Positions 25,385 to 35,245 of a stretch of DNA of 64,000 nt are shown one piece after another. The notes below the pieces were generated by a model. The model was not told the DNA's origin, ran no database searches, and saw only the letters and a program-made list of their open reading frames with translations. Position 1 is the stretch's first letter, and every line of letters begins with the position of its first letter. This DNA comes from Dioscorea cayenensis subsp. rotundata. Its lineage: Eukaryota; Streptophyta; Magnoliopsida; Dioscoreales; Dioscoreaceae. Location: the NCBI RefSeq assembly GCF_009730915.1, contig NC_052490.1, positions 31,744,625-31,808,624 on the forward strand, given 5' to 3'. The translations under genes were made by a program, and so were the position numbers.

Positions 25385-26020
25385 TTTATAACTAATTGAA
25401 TGTATTTACCGGAGACATTGTTATTTTTAAACGGACACACTGTGAATTTGAAATATTTCAACTCGATGTTTAAACGATATATGGTATATTTAAACAATGA
25501 AACGGAAACGTACACAACTACAACGTAAATTAAACAATGAAATGAAACCGAATGAAATTTTAACCTCGCCTTACAATCGAAAAACAAAACAAAATTTACA
25601 TCGAGATATACAAGTCATGTTCTTCGAAAAACAAAAACAATGAATTGAATTGTGTATTGATGGGCAACTTTCCGTATTTAGTTAAACAATAAGTGCATTC
25701 ATTTAAACAGAGAAAGTGTTATTTTAAACGAGCACACCGTAATTTGAAATATTTAAAACTCGATGTTTAAACGATATATACTATATTTAAACAATCGAAA
25801 GTGAAACGATCACAATCACAACGTAAATTAAACAATGAAATAAAACCGAATGGAATTTAACCCGCTTTTACAATTCAAAACAAACAAAATTTACATTAAG
25901 ATATATAAGTCATGTTCTTCGAACACTAAAACAACGAATCGAATTTAGTCCGCATTTACATTTGAAAACAAAATCGACAATGATATACAAGACATGTTAT
26001 TCAAAAATGCAATTTAACCC
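25385..26020. repeat. Two-and-a-half-unit repeat between the MULE B genes
   Basis: Unit 1 is about 25,385-25,660, unit 2 about 25,680-25,960 and a partial unit follows to 26,020. Each unit runs TTGAAATATTT, a TGTTTAAACGATATA segment, TATTTAAACAAT, CAACGTAAATTAAACAATGA, AAAACAAAATTTACAT, AAGTCATGTTCTTCGAA. It fills the space between the convergent 3' ends of the transposase and the Ulp1-like gene. Confidence 0.8.
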
Positions 26021-26029
26021 GCTAGGCGA

Positions 26030-29000
26030 TTTACCCCTTTGTCACGGACGCCGTACCGCCTCCCTCCTTAAGTACGCGGTAACATACCGTATCCGAGGTA
26101 AGGAAAGCGTCTGCCTGTAGTCAGAATTCTCACCCCACAAGACTCGCTCGATAAACCGCATGACGCGATCGGCGCAATCGACGCTTCCTTGTTTTTGCGT
26201 GCGGTTTCGTGGCCGCACGAGCTGGCATTGTCGTCGCCGACTCACTTAACTCCATATCGACACAAAGGTCGCATGATTCCTACTGCCGAGATACGCAAGT
26301 CGAGATTAGAATACCGATTTAAATACCAAAATGTATATTAATCCGGACATAATTAAAGAACTTACCATGTCCAACGCGTCCTTATCGCACTCCTGACATG
26401 AAGAATAACGCCTCAGTATTCTTGCTTTATCATCGTCTCGTGACTGCACGATACTGGAAGTGGCCATTCATGATTATCGGGAGGACTGACAATTCAACTT
26501 CACGCAGTCAGCACGACACGATCCCCGCGATCATAGCCATAATTGTGTCATGCGCAAGGCCGTCTCGCTTTGACATAAACAACAAGAAGCTGGTCCGATG
26601 ACTTTTGGAGGCGCTTCTGAAGGATATGGCTCTCATCGGCGATTTTGTATCATGACACGAAAGCGCCCATCACATCATCGACGACCATCTCCTTCCCCTC
26701 AAGGCGGTAGATAACTGTCATGCGTGAAAACGTCGACAGTGCCATTCTTCCACACGATGACTGTCAGGTTAAACGATAATGTATATTAAGACCATATCAG
26801 AAAATATTTAAACGATATTATCAATCGTTACATGATATTATATATAATTAAACCATGAAGGCTAAAACTTAAATGATAACATAATGGTATTAAACACTAT
26901 TAGGGTAATAGTTAAACACTATAAGAAACTCTTTAAACAATATCATAAAAACGTTACACTTACCTGCCATCCATGTAGCGAGTCTGAGGAAGATCCTCAT
27001 CAACTCCCTCGCTCAGATTTGTTAAGACGACTCAGAGCCAACCCATTTCTTCTTCTTGAATAAAAGCTTTCCGAGTCGTCTCGTCCAATTTTTGATCGCC
27101 TCGATCATCTCTCGTCGCTGCTTCGGCTCGGGGTCTTCATCAAAGATCTTCCTTCGACGCGGGATCGACGGCGACAAGATCAACCGCAGACACATCCTTA
27201 CATTGTTGTTCTTGTCGTGGGATCGTGTCTCGCTCGACGCTGGGACGACTGGGCGACAAGATCAACCGCAGACACTTCCTTACATGGTTCTTGCTGCGTG
27301 GGATCGTGTCCCGCTCAGCTACCAGCATCGTTTAGCCACGGCCACGCAAGAACGGATTCGACGATCTTCTCAACCGCGGCCACGACTAACAAAGATCACT
27401 GGGAGAAACACCCTTAACTCGTTTCTCGACCTTCGTGGATCGGTATCCATCTGACGCCGCATCTCGCAACTCGGCTCCACCGGTCGACGATTTCATCGAG
27501 AAGAGAGTCAACGACCTTCTCAACCGCTGCAATGGCCACATCATCTACGACGTCCCTCCACCGTCACGGCCATGTCATCAATCGACGATGCATCAAGAAT
27601 AAAGATCACGCCGATGGTGTTGCCATATTGCTTCATCGTCACCGGCGCAGTGAGACAGGCAGATTGCTCTCCCTCTTTTTCGCAAGTCTCTTCGAATGTG
27701 GCCGCCTGGAACGACCTTCCCGATGATGTCGCTGCTGCCAAATTCGACGCCTGCTCGTCCCGGTGCTTTCGGCTCTTTTCGAGGGATCGGCGTATCGGGT
27801 CTGCGAACGCCCTTCCGTCCCACATCGAGCGCAATGCCGAGGAAACTCGGTCATCAATATCTCTGCACGCCTGCAGTAGAGAGTTGCGGTGACATCTTCG
27901 CCCTAATGTTACCGTGTGGGCCGCTACTGGCCTGAGGGTCACGTGCTCGTGAGACTCTGGCTGCTGCAGTGGTAGGGGTTGCTGCAATCGCCGGGTAGGG
28001 GAGGGCTTCTCCCTGCGCCGAGGAATGCGTGCGAGCGCTGGGTCGGAAGTAGGAGAACTGCAGGCCCAGACGCAAGACGATAGTAGGCTCGCCTCCTCAT
28101 CCCGCCTCGAGCAAGCGTGGTTCCTGAGCAAAAGGCATCCATCCCGCTTGGCAGCCAACAAATATTTCTTCTTCAAAGATTCGCCGGAATCAATTTCGTG
28201 AAAACTAACATATGTAAACCAAACAATTTCAATGTAGATCATTCATTTTAAAACTATAAAAACTATATATTTAAACGTTATAGAATATAATTAAACGGAG
28301 AACAAAATATTTAAACTAGCTATGAATAATAGTTAAACGCAGTAAATACTAAAGTTAAACGCTAAATAAAATGTTTAAACATTAAAAACTTATGTTGACA
28401 TCTGTCTATGATTTATTACCTCTTTTCCATCGAGCGATGACTAGTCTCGCTTTCACTGCCGTCGCTTGCCTAGGTAGATACTTTCACCGTAGCACAACAT
28501 CCTTGGGATCTCGCGAAACCGGACTTTTCTTCCCCTGCTCCGGCCACCAGTAAAAACCATGACGCTAGCGCGACCGAGCAACCCCTTAATGCACTCACTG
28601 TTGGTCTTCTTCCCGACAGCATCTATCTCTGCACTCGGGCGGCCGCCGTGGAATATCCTCCATAAGCCACTGTGCGTCGCTGCGCCCACGCGCAGATCGC
28701 CTCACGGGTCCGGTAGATCATCGACGTAATCAACGATCCAGTTCGAACCGAGCATGATGTATTTGGGAAGAGGACTCGTCCCCTATGAGGTACACCATCG
28801 AGTTTGACAAAATTATCTTCTTCTCCCTCCGTCGAACAAGTCGCACTGCAGTGCTCTCGATGGAGTCTCCTGCCTCTCGTAGGGTCTTTCGATAGATACC
28901 GCCCTCGACGCCGACCGGGTTTTTCTTCTCGAAAGACCACGCTGCCGCCATCGCAACGCAGACCAAGAACGAGGGCCACATCTCGAGGTCCAGAACTCAC

Positions 29001-29227
29001 GAGCTTTCCCCGATCCCCGAATTTATTGGTGCGACCATCGTATCTTTGCAAAAGAGAATCAAGAAGGGCCCTCTCTGGTATATGGCTTCCAAACTCGCTG
29101 AGCCGCAAACGCTGTCCTTCGAATAATCTCGCTGTCGTAGGGTCATGTTAACTTTCAATTCGACTAAGGTCTCCACAACCGTGCACAAATAGCAACGCCC
29201 ATTAACTAGGTTGACCGCCATAATCAC
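26030..29227 (-). pseudogene. MULE B Ulp1-like (C48) protease gene, frameshifted
   Basis: Ulp1-type enzymes are cysteine proteases that process SUMO; many plant MULEs carry a captured relative of unknown role. N-terminal exon about 29,227-28,620: ALLDSLLQRYDGRTNKF then DVALVLGLRCDGGSVVF, the DUF1985-like or plant-mobile-domain-like block that normally precedes Ulp1 in these elements. The 28,200-27,000 part is a Ser/Arg/Pro-rich linker. The C-terminal protease part shows PIIMNGHF (His codon 26,462-26,460; families normally have His-Trp), DKDALDM, an AT-rich intron about 26,320-26,380, then KQGSVDC (catalytic Cys codon 26,176-26,174), RVMRFIERVLWGE and a C-terminus near 26,042. Introns rich in TTTAAAC lie near 26,760-26,950 and 28,230-28,400. 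Frames change repeatedly, so it is not functional as written. Confidence 0.75.
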
Positions 29228-29229
29228 AA

Positions 29230-30049
29230 GCCTCGCAGATTGACAAAAGTTTAAAAAGCTTTTGAAATATAAGGTTTTAAATCGGTAGAACTCTCGCTTA
29301 TTAAACAGAGATATAAAATGTTAAACGAGACCCATTTTGTTAAACAGTAGACGAGAATACTTAAACGAGACAACAAATGTTAAACTCAGAACATCTCATT
29401 TCTTAAACGTCAACCTCATTCAGAAATCGCAACCATATCAAACGAAACGGAAATGTACATTATAAATATTACACAAATCATAATAATCGAAAAACTATTT
29501 CGATAGTGTATACATACTGAAAATGCAAAACAAAACAAAACCCTGAAATGAGAAATCTCACTCGAGACTAACAAAACCCCAGTGAGAAATCCCTCAGACT
29601 TTCAATATCTTCCAACAAAAACAGGGAGCACAAAAACAAAACCGAAAAATCTTTCTTTGTATGCAGCAGCTTAACATAAAAACCATACTCAATACCTTGA
29701 GATTGCAAATCGATGAAATGCCAACTAGTCATGGGGACTTCTCCTTCGAGATACGGTGGAAAGGGAAAAGTCGATGAAATGCCAATTACAGAGGCTTCGC
29801 GTGAGAGACAACTTCGGAGACAGCTGAAATGGAAAAAGTCGAAGACGTGAGTCGAGAAAAAGCAATTAAACTAGCTCCAATAAATTCGTCCCTCGGTTAC
29901 CCTCACTGAAAAACCCCCACTCCTCTCAAATCGCCGAGATGGTCTGTACCACGCACTCCCCATGCAAGGGCATTTTTCGTCCCAAAAATTTGAAACTCAC
30001 TCAGCTCACATCCGTTACAGGGTTTGGGGGTTTGAAAAACATAGACTTT
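29230..30049. other. MULE B right subterminal region
   Basis: Promoter side of the Ulp1-like gene and inner terminal region. It has dense TTAAAC motifs to about 29,450, then sequence with TCGATGAAATGCCAA twice (29,711-29,725 and 29,771-29,785) around GGTGGAAAGGGAAAAG, which echoes GGTGGAAAGGAAAAG at 20,614-20,628 near the other end. No gene seen. Confidence 0.5.
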
Positions 30050-30137
30050 AAAAGGAGGGGGTTTTTGGGGATTGCAAAACTAACGGGGTGTTTTTGGCAA
30101 TTTTACAAACTTAAAGGGTTTTTTTGGCAATTTCCAC
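30050..30137. repeat. MULE B right terminal inverted repeat
   Basis: Read on the minus strand it begins GTGGAAATTGCC and contains CCCAAAAACCCCCTCCTTTT, matching the left end at about 20,483-20,502. It is immediately followed by the 9-bp target duplication. Confidence 0.75.
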
Positions 30138-30146
30138 TTATTTTTA
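30138..30146. repeat. Target-site duplication, right (MULE B)
   Basis: TTATTTTTA, identical to 20,434-20,442. When the element is removed and one copy of the duplication kept, the joined flank continues as TATACTCCTCAA, the counterpart of TATACTTCACAA after 45,716. Confidence 0.9.
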
Positions 30147-31140
30147 TATACTCCTCAATTTCTTATTAACTTTCAAAGTGGTATATTATAAGTTTATAAC
30201 AAGTGAAGTAAATATTTAAAAAATATATATTGACATATAAATGATGAGAGAAAAAAATGAATGCTATTCACTCGGGCAAATCAGCCCATATAAATACAAT
30301 AATGGTGTACATATGAATATGTATATATGTATAAATATAATATACATGTATAAATACTCTAACAAATATTAACAACCATAATAAAATAAAACTAATAATA
30401 ACCACATATTAACAAAATTTACTTTTATATACTAATGTAGTAATATATGTAGATATGACAATTTAAGCATGTACCAACAGGCTTGCTTCTAAAAATGAAC
30501 TTTTGGCTAAATAAAAGTGCCATATTTAAGAGCTTGTGTAATTTTTGACTTGTAAGAATTTACCTTTCATGAATTAACCTTTGCTGGCAGAATCAATTTC
30601 AAAGATTCATGATGCTCTAATTAAACTAATACATCTAAGAAGTAAATGGATCTACAAAACAAAATGAGAGCTGAAATTATTGACATAAATAAAATATATG
30701 AAAATAGATACGTTTCCCTTGTGTGGAGATTATATAATTTTTTGTTTCATATTAAAATTTATAAAATTGATACAAATGGGGGAAAATACTGTTATATAAT
30801 TTACAAATTCTTATGAACTTAACAAGTGGTGTATAGCAATAAAAGTAAATATTAAAACCATTAAGATAATTAAACTGTTTATTAAATCTAAATTAAATTA
30901 GACTACAATAAAATAAAACCATAATAAACATATATTAACAAAAACTTAATATTCATGCAGTAAATGACAATAATTTTTTTTATTTTAATAAATCAATAAT
31001 TTATCCATTTTGTTTAAAAAAAAAAGAGTGAAAATAAGAGAAACAGTAGAAGGATGCAACCATTCAATTAATATATAAACAAATAAAGAAACAACCAAAC
31101 TCTTATAAAATATCAGTAGGTTTTTTTATACAGATTAAAG
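30147..31140. repeat. Rest of the copy A repeat tract and tandem junction
   Basis: 30,147-30,955 is colinear with about 45,717-46,585, so it is the continuation of the copy A tract split by MULE B. At about 30,960 this alignment stops, and by about 31,110 the sequence aligns instead with about 9,615 onward, the start of the copied block. The A/B junction therefore lies in 30,960-31,110, a stretch with T and A runs. No gene. Confidence 0.75.
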
Positions 31141-31144
31141 TTAC

Positions 31145-33966
31145 CAAGAGGCAGGCTGCTGCAATATCAACAATTGACAAATCTGTCTCACCAAGTCTGC
31201 ATCCATGAAATTGTGAAATTTATGAACAAAGTTATAGAATTTTTTCAAGTGAAAATTTTATGAACTGAAAAGACTGTTCAACAAAAAATTAACAAACTTT
31301 AGAAATGCTGCAGTCCATAAGAAGTGAGTACCTGAATGGAAGGAAGCCATCAGTGGAATGTGCTCCCAATAATTACAGATACAACCATCATTGCCCAGTT
31401 ATGACATGAAGAGTTCTCAAGTATCAAGAAAACCAATTTACCTTACCATGCCAACCGACAAAAAAAAGAAAAGAATCAGTTCAGATCAGGAACATTTAAT
31501 TGAAACATTCACTCTTTCCAAAAATGAAAACTATATGAGTTTTTTTATATATAATGCCACATGCACTTGTTGAAATTGTTCTCATTAATTGATGCATATG
31601 ATAATAACTACAATATGTTGCTTCTCCAAGGATTAAAAACAATAAATCTACAAAAGTTCATCGACAATATAGAGTAAAATAAAAATAGTAATATGGTTGT
31701 GACAGGACAAGGGATGGTCTTTAACCTGTGTATTTACCCATTTCAATAGTTAATTGCCATGAACCTGTGATACTTGTTAGGGTACAGTCCAATTGAATTC
31801 AAATTTGGATCCTATCAAGAAAGGTGTAAAAATCATTTGTGCATAGTCAGTTGACTTCATATCAAAATGTTATGTTCTGTTGAAGGTGCTTCCATTGAAT
31901 CATCACAAGTTTCCAATATCTCCAATTGAATTAGTTCTACCTACAAAAATATATATTTAGAAGTAACAAGTAGAATGCCGAATCTTTCTGGATGTGGTTA
32001 GTTTGAAGAAATGGAGCCACATGACAGAAATGAGAAGTGCAGCAAGCTATGATTGCCATGCCGAGTGATTGAACTTACGCAAGTGCACCAAAAGCGCCAA
32101 TAAAAACAACAGATCCAGAATTCCAAGCTGCTAAAAGGGCCTGTAAAAACAAAAAAGAATCTTGATCAGGGTGTTATATTATGCATTATTACTAGATCTT
32201 TGTGATCTAATAAGACATACATTGCAATATGCAAGACTGTGGTACAAAGGGAACACTTCTTTAGTACATCTAATGACTGAGTACACAAACAATTTCTCTT
32301 GCTATATTTGAAGTACCATCTAGGAAACAGCTCATGTCTCTGTTCGTACCAAAGACATATACGTCAGTTAAACATACCGAATTATGCTACTTTACAGTTA
32401 AGACATGCAGACATAAAAATCCTTAAATAGCTTCTTGTTGATATTCGCTTAGTTTTCACTTGCTTCACCATCTCTGACTACAAAATAAAGCACACTCAAC
32501 AGGTTCATGCTTACCGCAATAAAGAATGTTGTCTCCCAGCTCAGAGAGGAATATCAGCAAAAAGGCCTTAGTAAGTCCAGTAGCATAAATTATCATGGAG
32601 AAGGTAAAAATCAGATGGGTAAATAATTTGATGAAAGGAATGATGCCCTATAGTGGGGAGGTGAACATTTAACTCTACTGCTAATTTCGAGTGTTTTAAC
32701 TCCCCAACATTTTTTTTATTAAAAATTCAAAATTCACTAGAGACATGGTACTAAAGATCTCATTGGGCTTTATAATCAGTGCATTTAAATTGACACTGAA
32801 GCAAAAAAAAAAATTATGGAATATATTTAAATGCTTATGTGCCGCCAAAAAATATATATAGATGAAAGGAAGATCAAGATGAATACATGATGTTTTTCAT
32901 TAGAAGTTAAAAGGGAGTTATCCTAATTACTGAAGCAAAACCTGTACTGAGATCACCAAGATCCCCCAAATAACTCATAGCCTGTATTCCACCAATGAAT
33001 TCCATCTCTGCAACTGCATATGGAGATCCATGGAAAGCAAGCTATCCACACAAAGCTGCAAATTTAATCCCATTATATATATCTGACAGTGAAAATCCAC
33101 TATTTTCTTGACAACTAGAAGAGTGGCTCCCAACCATAAGACCAGTATCTTCATGGAAGTCATCAACATTATTGAAAACACAATCAATTTCACTCAAATC
33201 TAGAATTGTATTGCTGGAAGAAGCTTCCAGATTTCTATTCGATCTCCTGCAGTGAATAGCAGGCAATCTTAGCTTCAAAACTAATACTACAAGTAAAATA
33301 AAGCTCATGATTGTCCATCTCATTTAACAAGTAAAATTCTTTTTATTCAGGGTATATATATCTTCATAAGATAGGTTCACTGGTACTGCAATTCACAAAT
33401 TATTGCATACATAACATAAAGAAGAGCATTAAACTATCATGCAAACTCTGACATACAGAAGAACACTGTGATATTCTCTGAGATAATGAAGAACAGAGTA
33501 GAACTAAGAACATGGATTGATAACATTAAGAGAAACAATTTCTACAACGTCATGAAAGCAATGAATTTTCACGGCAATTTAGAATAAAATCTCAGGGGAA
33601 AAAAAGCATTAAAAACCAGGAATTCACCATGCCATCCTTATCCAATCGAGGTGTTCGTCAAAAGTGCGTCAACAATCCATCAACTACTCCACTCACACAA
33701 CGAGAACTTTCTATCTTAGATCTACAAACTAATTAGCTTCGAAAATCTATTCACAATAACAAACAAACAAACACACACACACATGCAAAAGGATAAAAAT
33801 CAAGGAAATAGAGAGCAAGTGATTACCTTGGTGAAATCCGATGAGAATGGCTCCAATTTCTCAGTGGAATCGAATAAGTGAGGAAAGGGGACACTGATGG
33901 TTCTCTGGGGCTGGGAAGCTGAAATGGTGCCCTAATGGAGACCTCGCAGAGGATTAGGGTTTGCAT
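31145..33966 (-). pseudogene. GDT1-like (UPF0016) gene, copy B, 3'-truncated and mutated
   Basis: Exons read on the minus strand: exon 1 33,966-33,827 (MQTLI start, transit-like, donor AAG|GTAATC); exon 2 33,246-32,931 (RSNRNLEASSS, SYLGDLGDLSTGFAS); exon 3 32,566-32,515 (AFLLIFLSELGD); exon 4 32,140-32,079 (ALLAAWNSGSVVFIGAFGAL); exon 5 31,395-31,332 (AMMVVSVIIGSTFH); exon 6 31,196-31,145 (GETDLSIVDIAAACLL). Exon phases agree across the joins. Lesions: a 1-base loss and a later 1-base gain in exon 2, a 2-base loss inside the Glu-Leu-Gly-Asp-Lys motif of exon 3, the exon 5 acceptor changed from AG to TG, and an in-frame TGA after TFH. All exons after exon 6, including the second conserved motif, are missing at the duplication boundary. 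It would have been a chloroplast membrane cation transporter. Confidence 0.85.
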
Positions 33967-34137
33967 TTCAGCATCAAAGAGATGAAAACCTCGAATTTCA
34001 ACCTTTTTATTGGCTAAATTTTCCAAGGTTTTTGGGAGATTTAGGGTTCTCTCTGGTTGAAAACCAGAGAGTAGAAGAGAGCGTGGAGCTCGGAGGTTTG
34101 GCGCCATAAGATAAACCGATAAACACCAGTATTCTGA

Positions 34138-34202
34138 TGACGTGGCTTTTTTAGGGTACGAGCCTCCAAACAGCATTCTTCGGCTTTATTGTCCTACGTG
34201 GC
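34138..34202 (-). promoter_or_regulatory. Twin ACGTGGC motifs upstream of GDT1-like copy B
   Basis: TGACGTGGC at 34,138-34,146 and CTACGTGGC at 34,194-34,202 have the same order and nearly the same spacing as in copy A (12,451-12,513). They are bZIP (G-box/ABRE-like) cores, about 170-235 bp upstream of the start codon. Confidence 0.5.
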
Positions 34203-34209
34203 ATGCATT

Positions 34210-34278
34210 TAGACAATTGGATTTTATTTTTATTTTTTTTTATTTTGCGTTTTATAGTTTATTCATTCATTGTACAAG

Positions 34279-34328
<50 letters not shown>

Positions 34329-35195
34329 TATATATATATATATATATTAACTTTTAAGTTAATTCATTTTTAAATTAAGTATAATTTAGTCTCATTTAAT
34401 CACTAGGGGCGTTACAACTTTGTAATTATATATAACTTTCTGAAACCGCGTTATTTATGAGATTAACAAGATTATAAGAAAATAGGTGACAAACATTTTT
34501 TATTTAAAAGATTATTTCATTGTTAGTTTTTTTTTTAATAAATAGGTGACAAGCATTTTTTATTTAAAAGATTATTAAAAGAACAAACAGATATGGAGGT
34601 GCACTAATTATGGTGCTTTACTTAACCTCCTAAAAAAATTCCCCTGACTAATTTTTAAGGGATAAAACCATTATTTCTCTTACAAAGAGCCACACCTAGA
34701 CTTGAAAATAGTACTGATAAATAATATTTGGTCTGAGTATATAGTGCACAAACAGTACATTCTTAGTACTATTGGGAAAATATTCAAATATTTACATTAC
34801 TTTTGCACTTTTATGTCATACCTTAGACTGTGCAATTATTGGCTTTTTATTTAAAATTTATTATTTTTTATCTTAATGCATTCGTCCGTCCTTCACTTCT
34901 CGTTCTTTTTAATTTTTATTATTAATTTTACCTTAGAAGTATCGTGATTGCTTCCATGTTTTTTTTCATGGTTATTAATTTTAACTAATTAGAAGTATTG
35001 TGAATATCTCACAATTGTATTTAAATTTAATCAACAATAAATTATAATTAAGCTCCAATTCGCATCATAGAATATTTTCTCAACAATTATAAAAATAAAA
35101 AATTCAAAAATTATACACAATTACAAAACATAAAAATAAACAAATAACAAAGACTGATCTTCCACCTTAAAAAAAATCATCTTGAAAATAAGATG
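34210..35195. other. Intergenic AT-rich DNA of copy B
   Basis: Colinear with 12,520-13,260 of copy A up to about 35,150. It holds a long (TA)n run at 34,281-34,348 and a near-duplicated phrase (AATAGGTGACAA followed by TTTTTTATTTAAAAGATTAT) at 34,480-34,515 and 34,540-34,575. No gene. Confidence 0.65.
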
Positions 35196-35214
35196 ATTAT
35201 TATTATTATTATTA

Positions 35215-35245
<31 letters not shown>

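Larger units (their letters stand above)
20443..30137. mobile_element. MULE B: 9.7-kb Mutator-like element with transposase and Ulp1-like gene
   Basis: The left end reads GGGAAAATTACTGTTCACCC. The right end, read inward on the minus strand, is GTGGAAATTGCCAAAAAAAC. The ends are imperfect inverted repeats that also share AAAAACCCCCTCCT about 50 bp in. A perfect 9-bp duplication flanks the element, and a related empty site exists at 45,708-45,716. Inside, in order: a scrambled second transposase relic (20,690-22,140), a plus-strand transposase (22,770-25,348), a shared 3' repeat (25,385-26,020) and a minus-strand Ulp1-like protease gene (26,030-29,227). Transposase plus Ulp1 cargo is the hallmark of the Kaonashi-type MULEs of plants. 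Both genes carry many indels, so movement would have needed a transposase from elsewhere, or the sequence is poorly polished. Confidence 0.9.

Noticed and set aside
27541..28242. A 233-codon minus-strand frame
   Set aside because: It is the low-complexity Ser/Arg/Pro-rich linker of the Ulp1-like gene and part of an intron, with no domain of its own.
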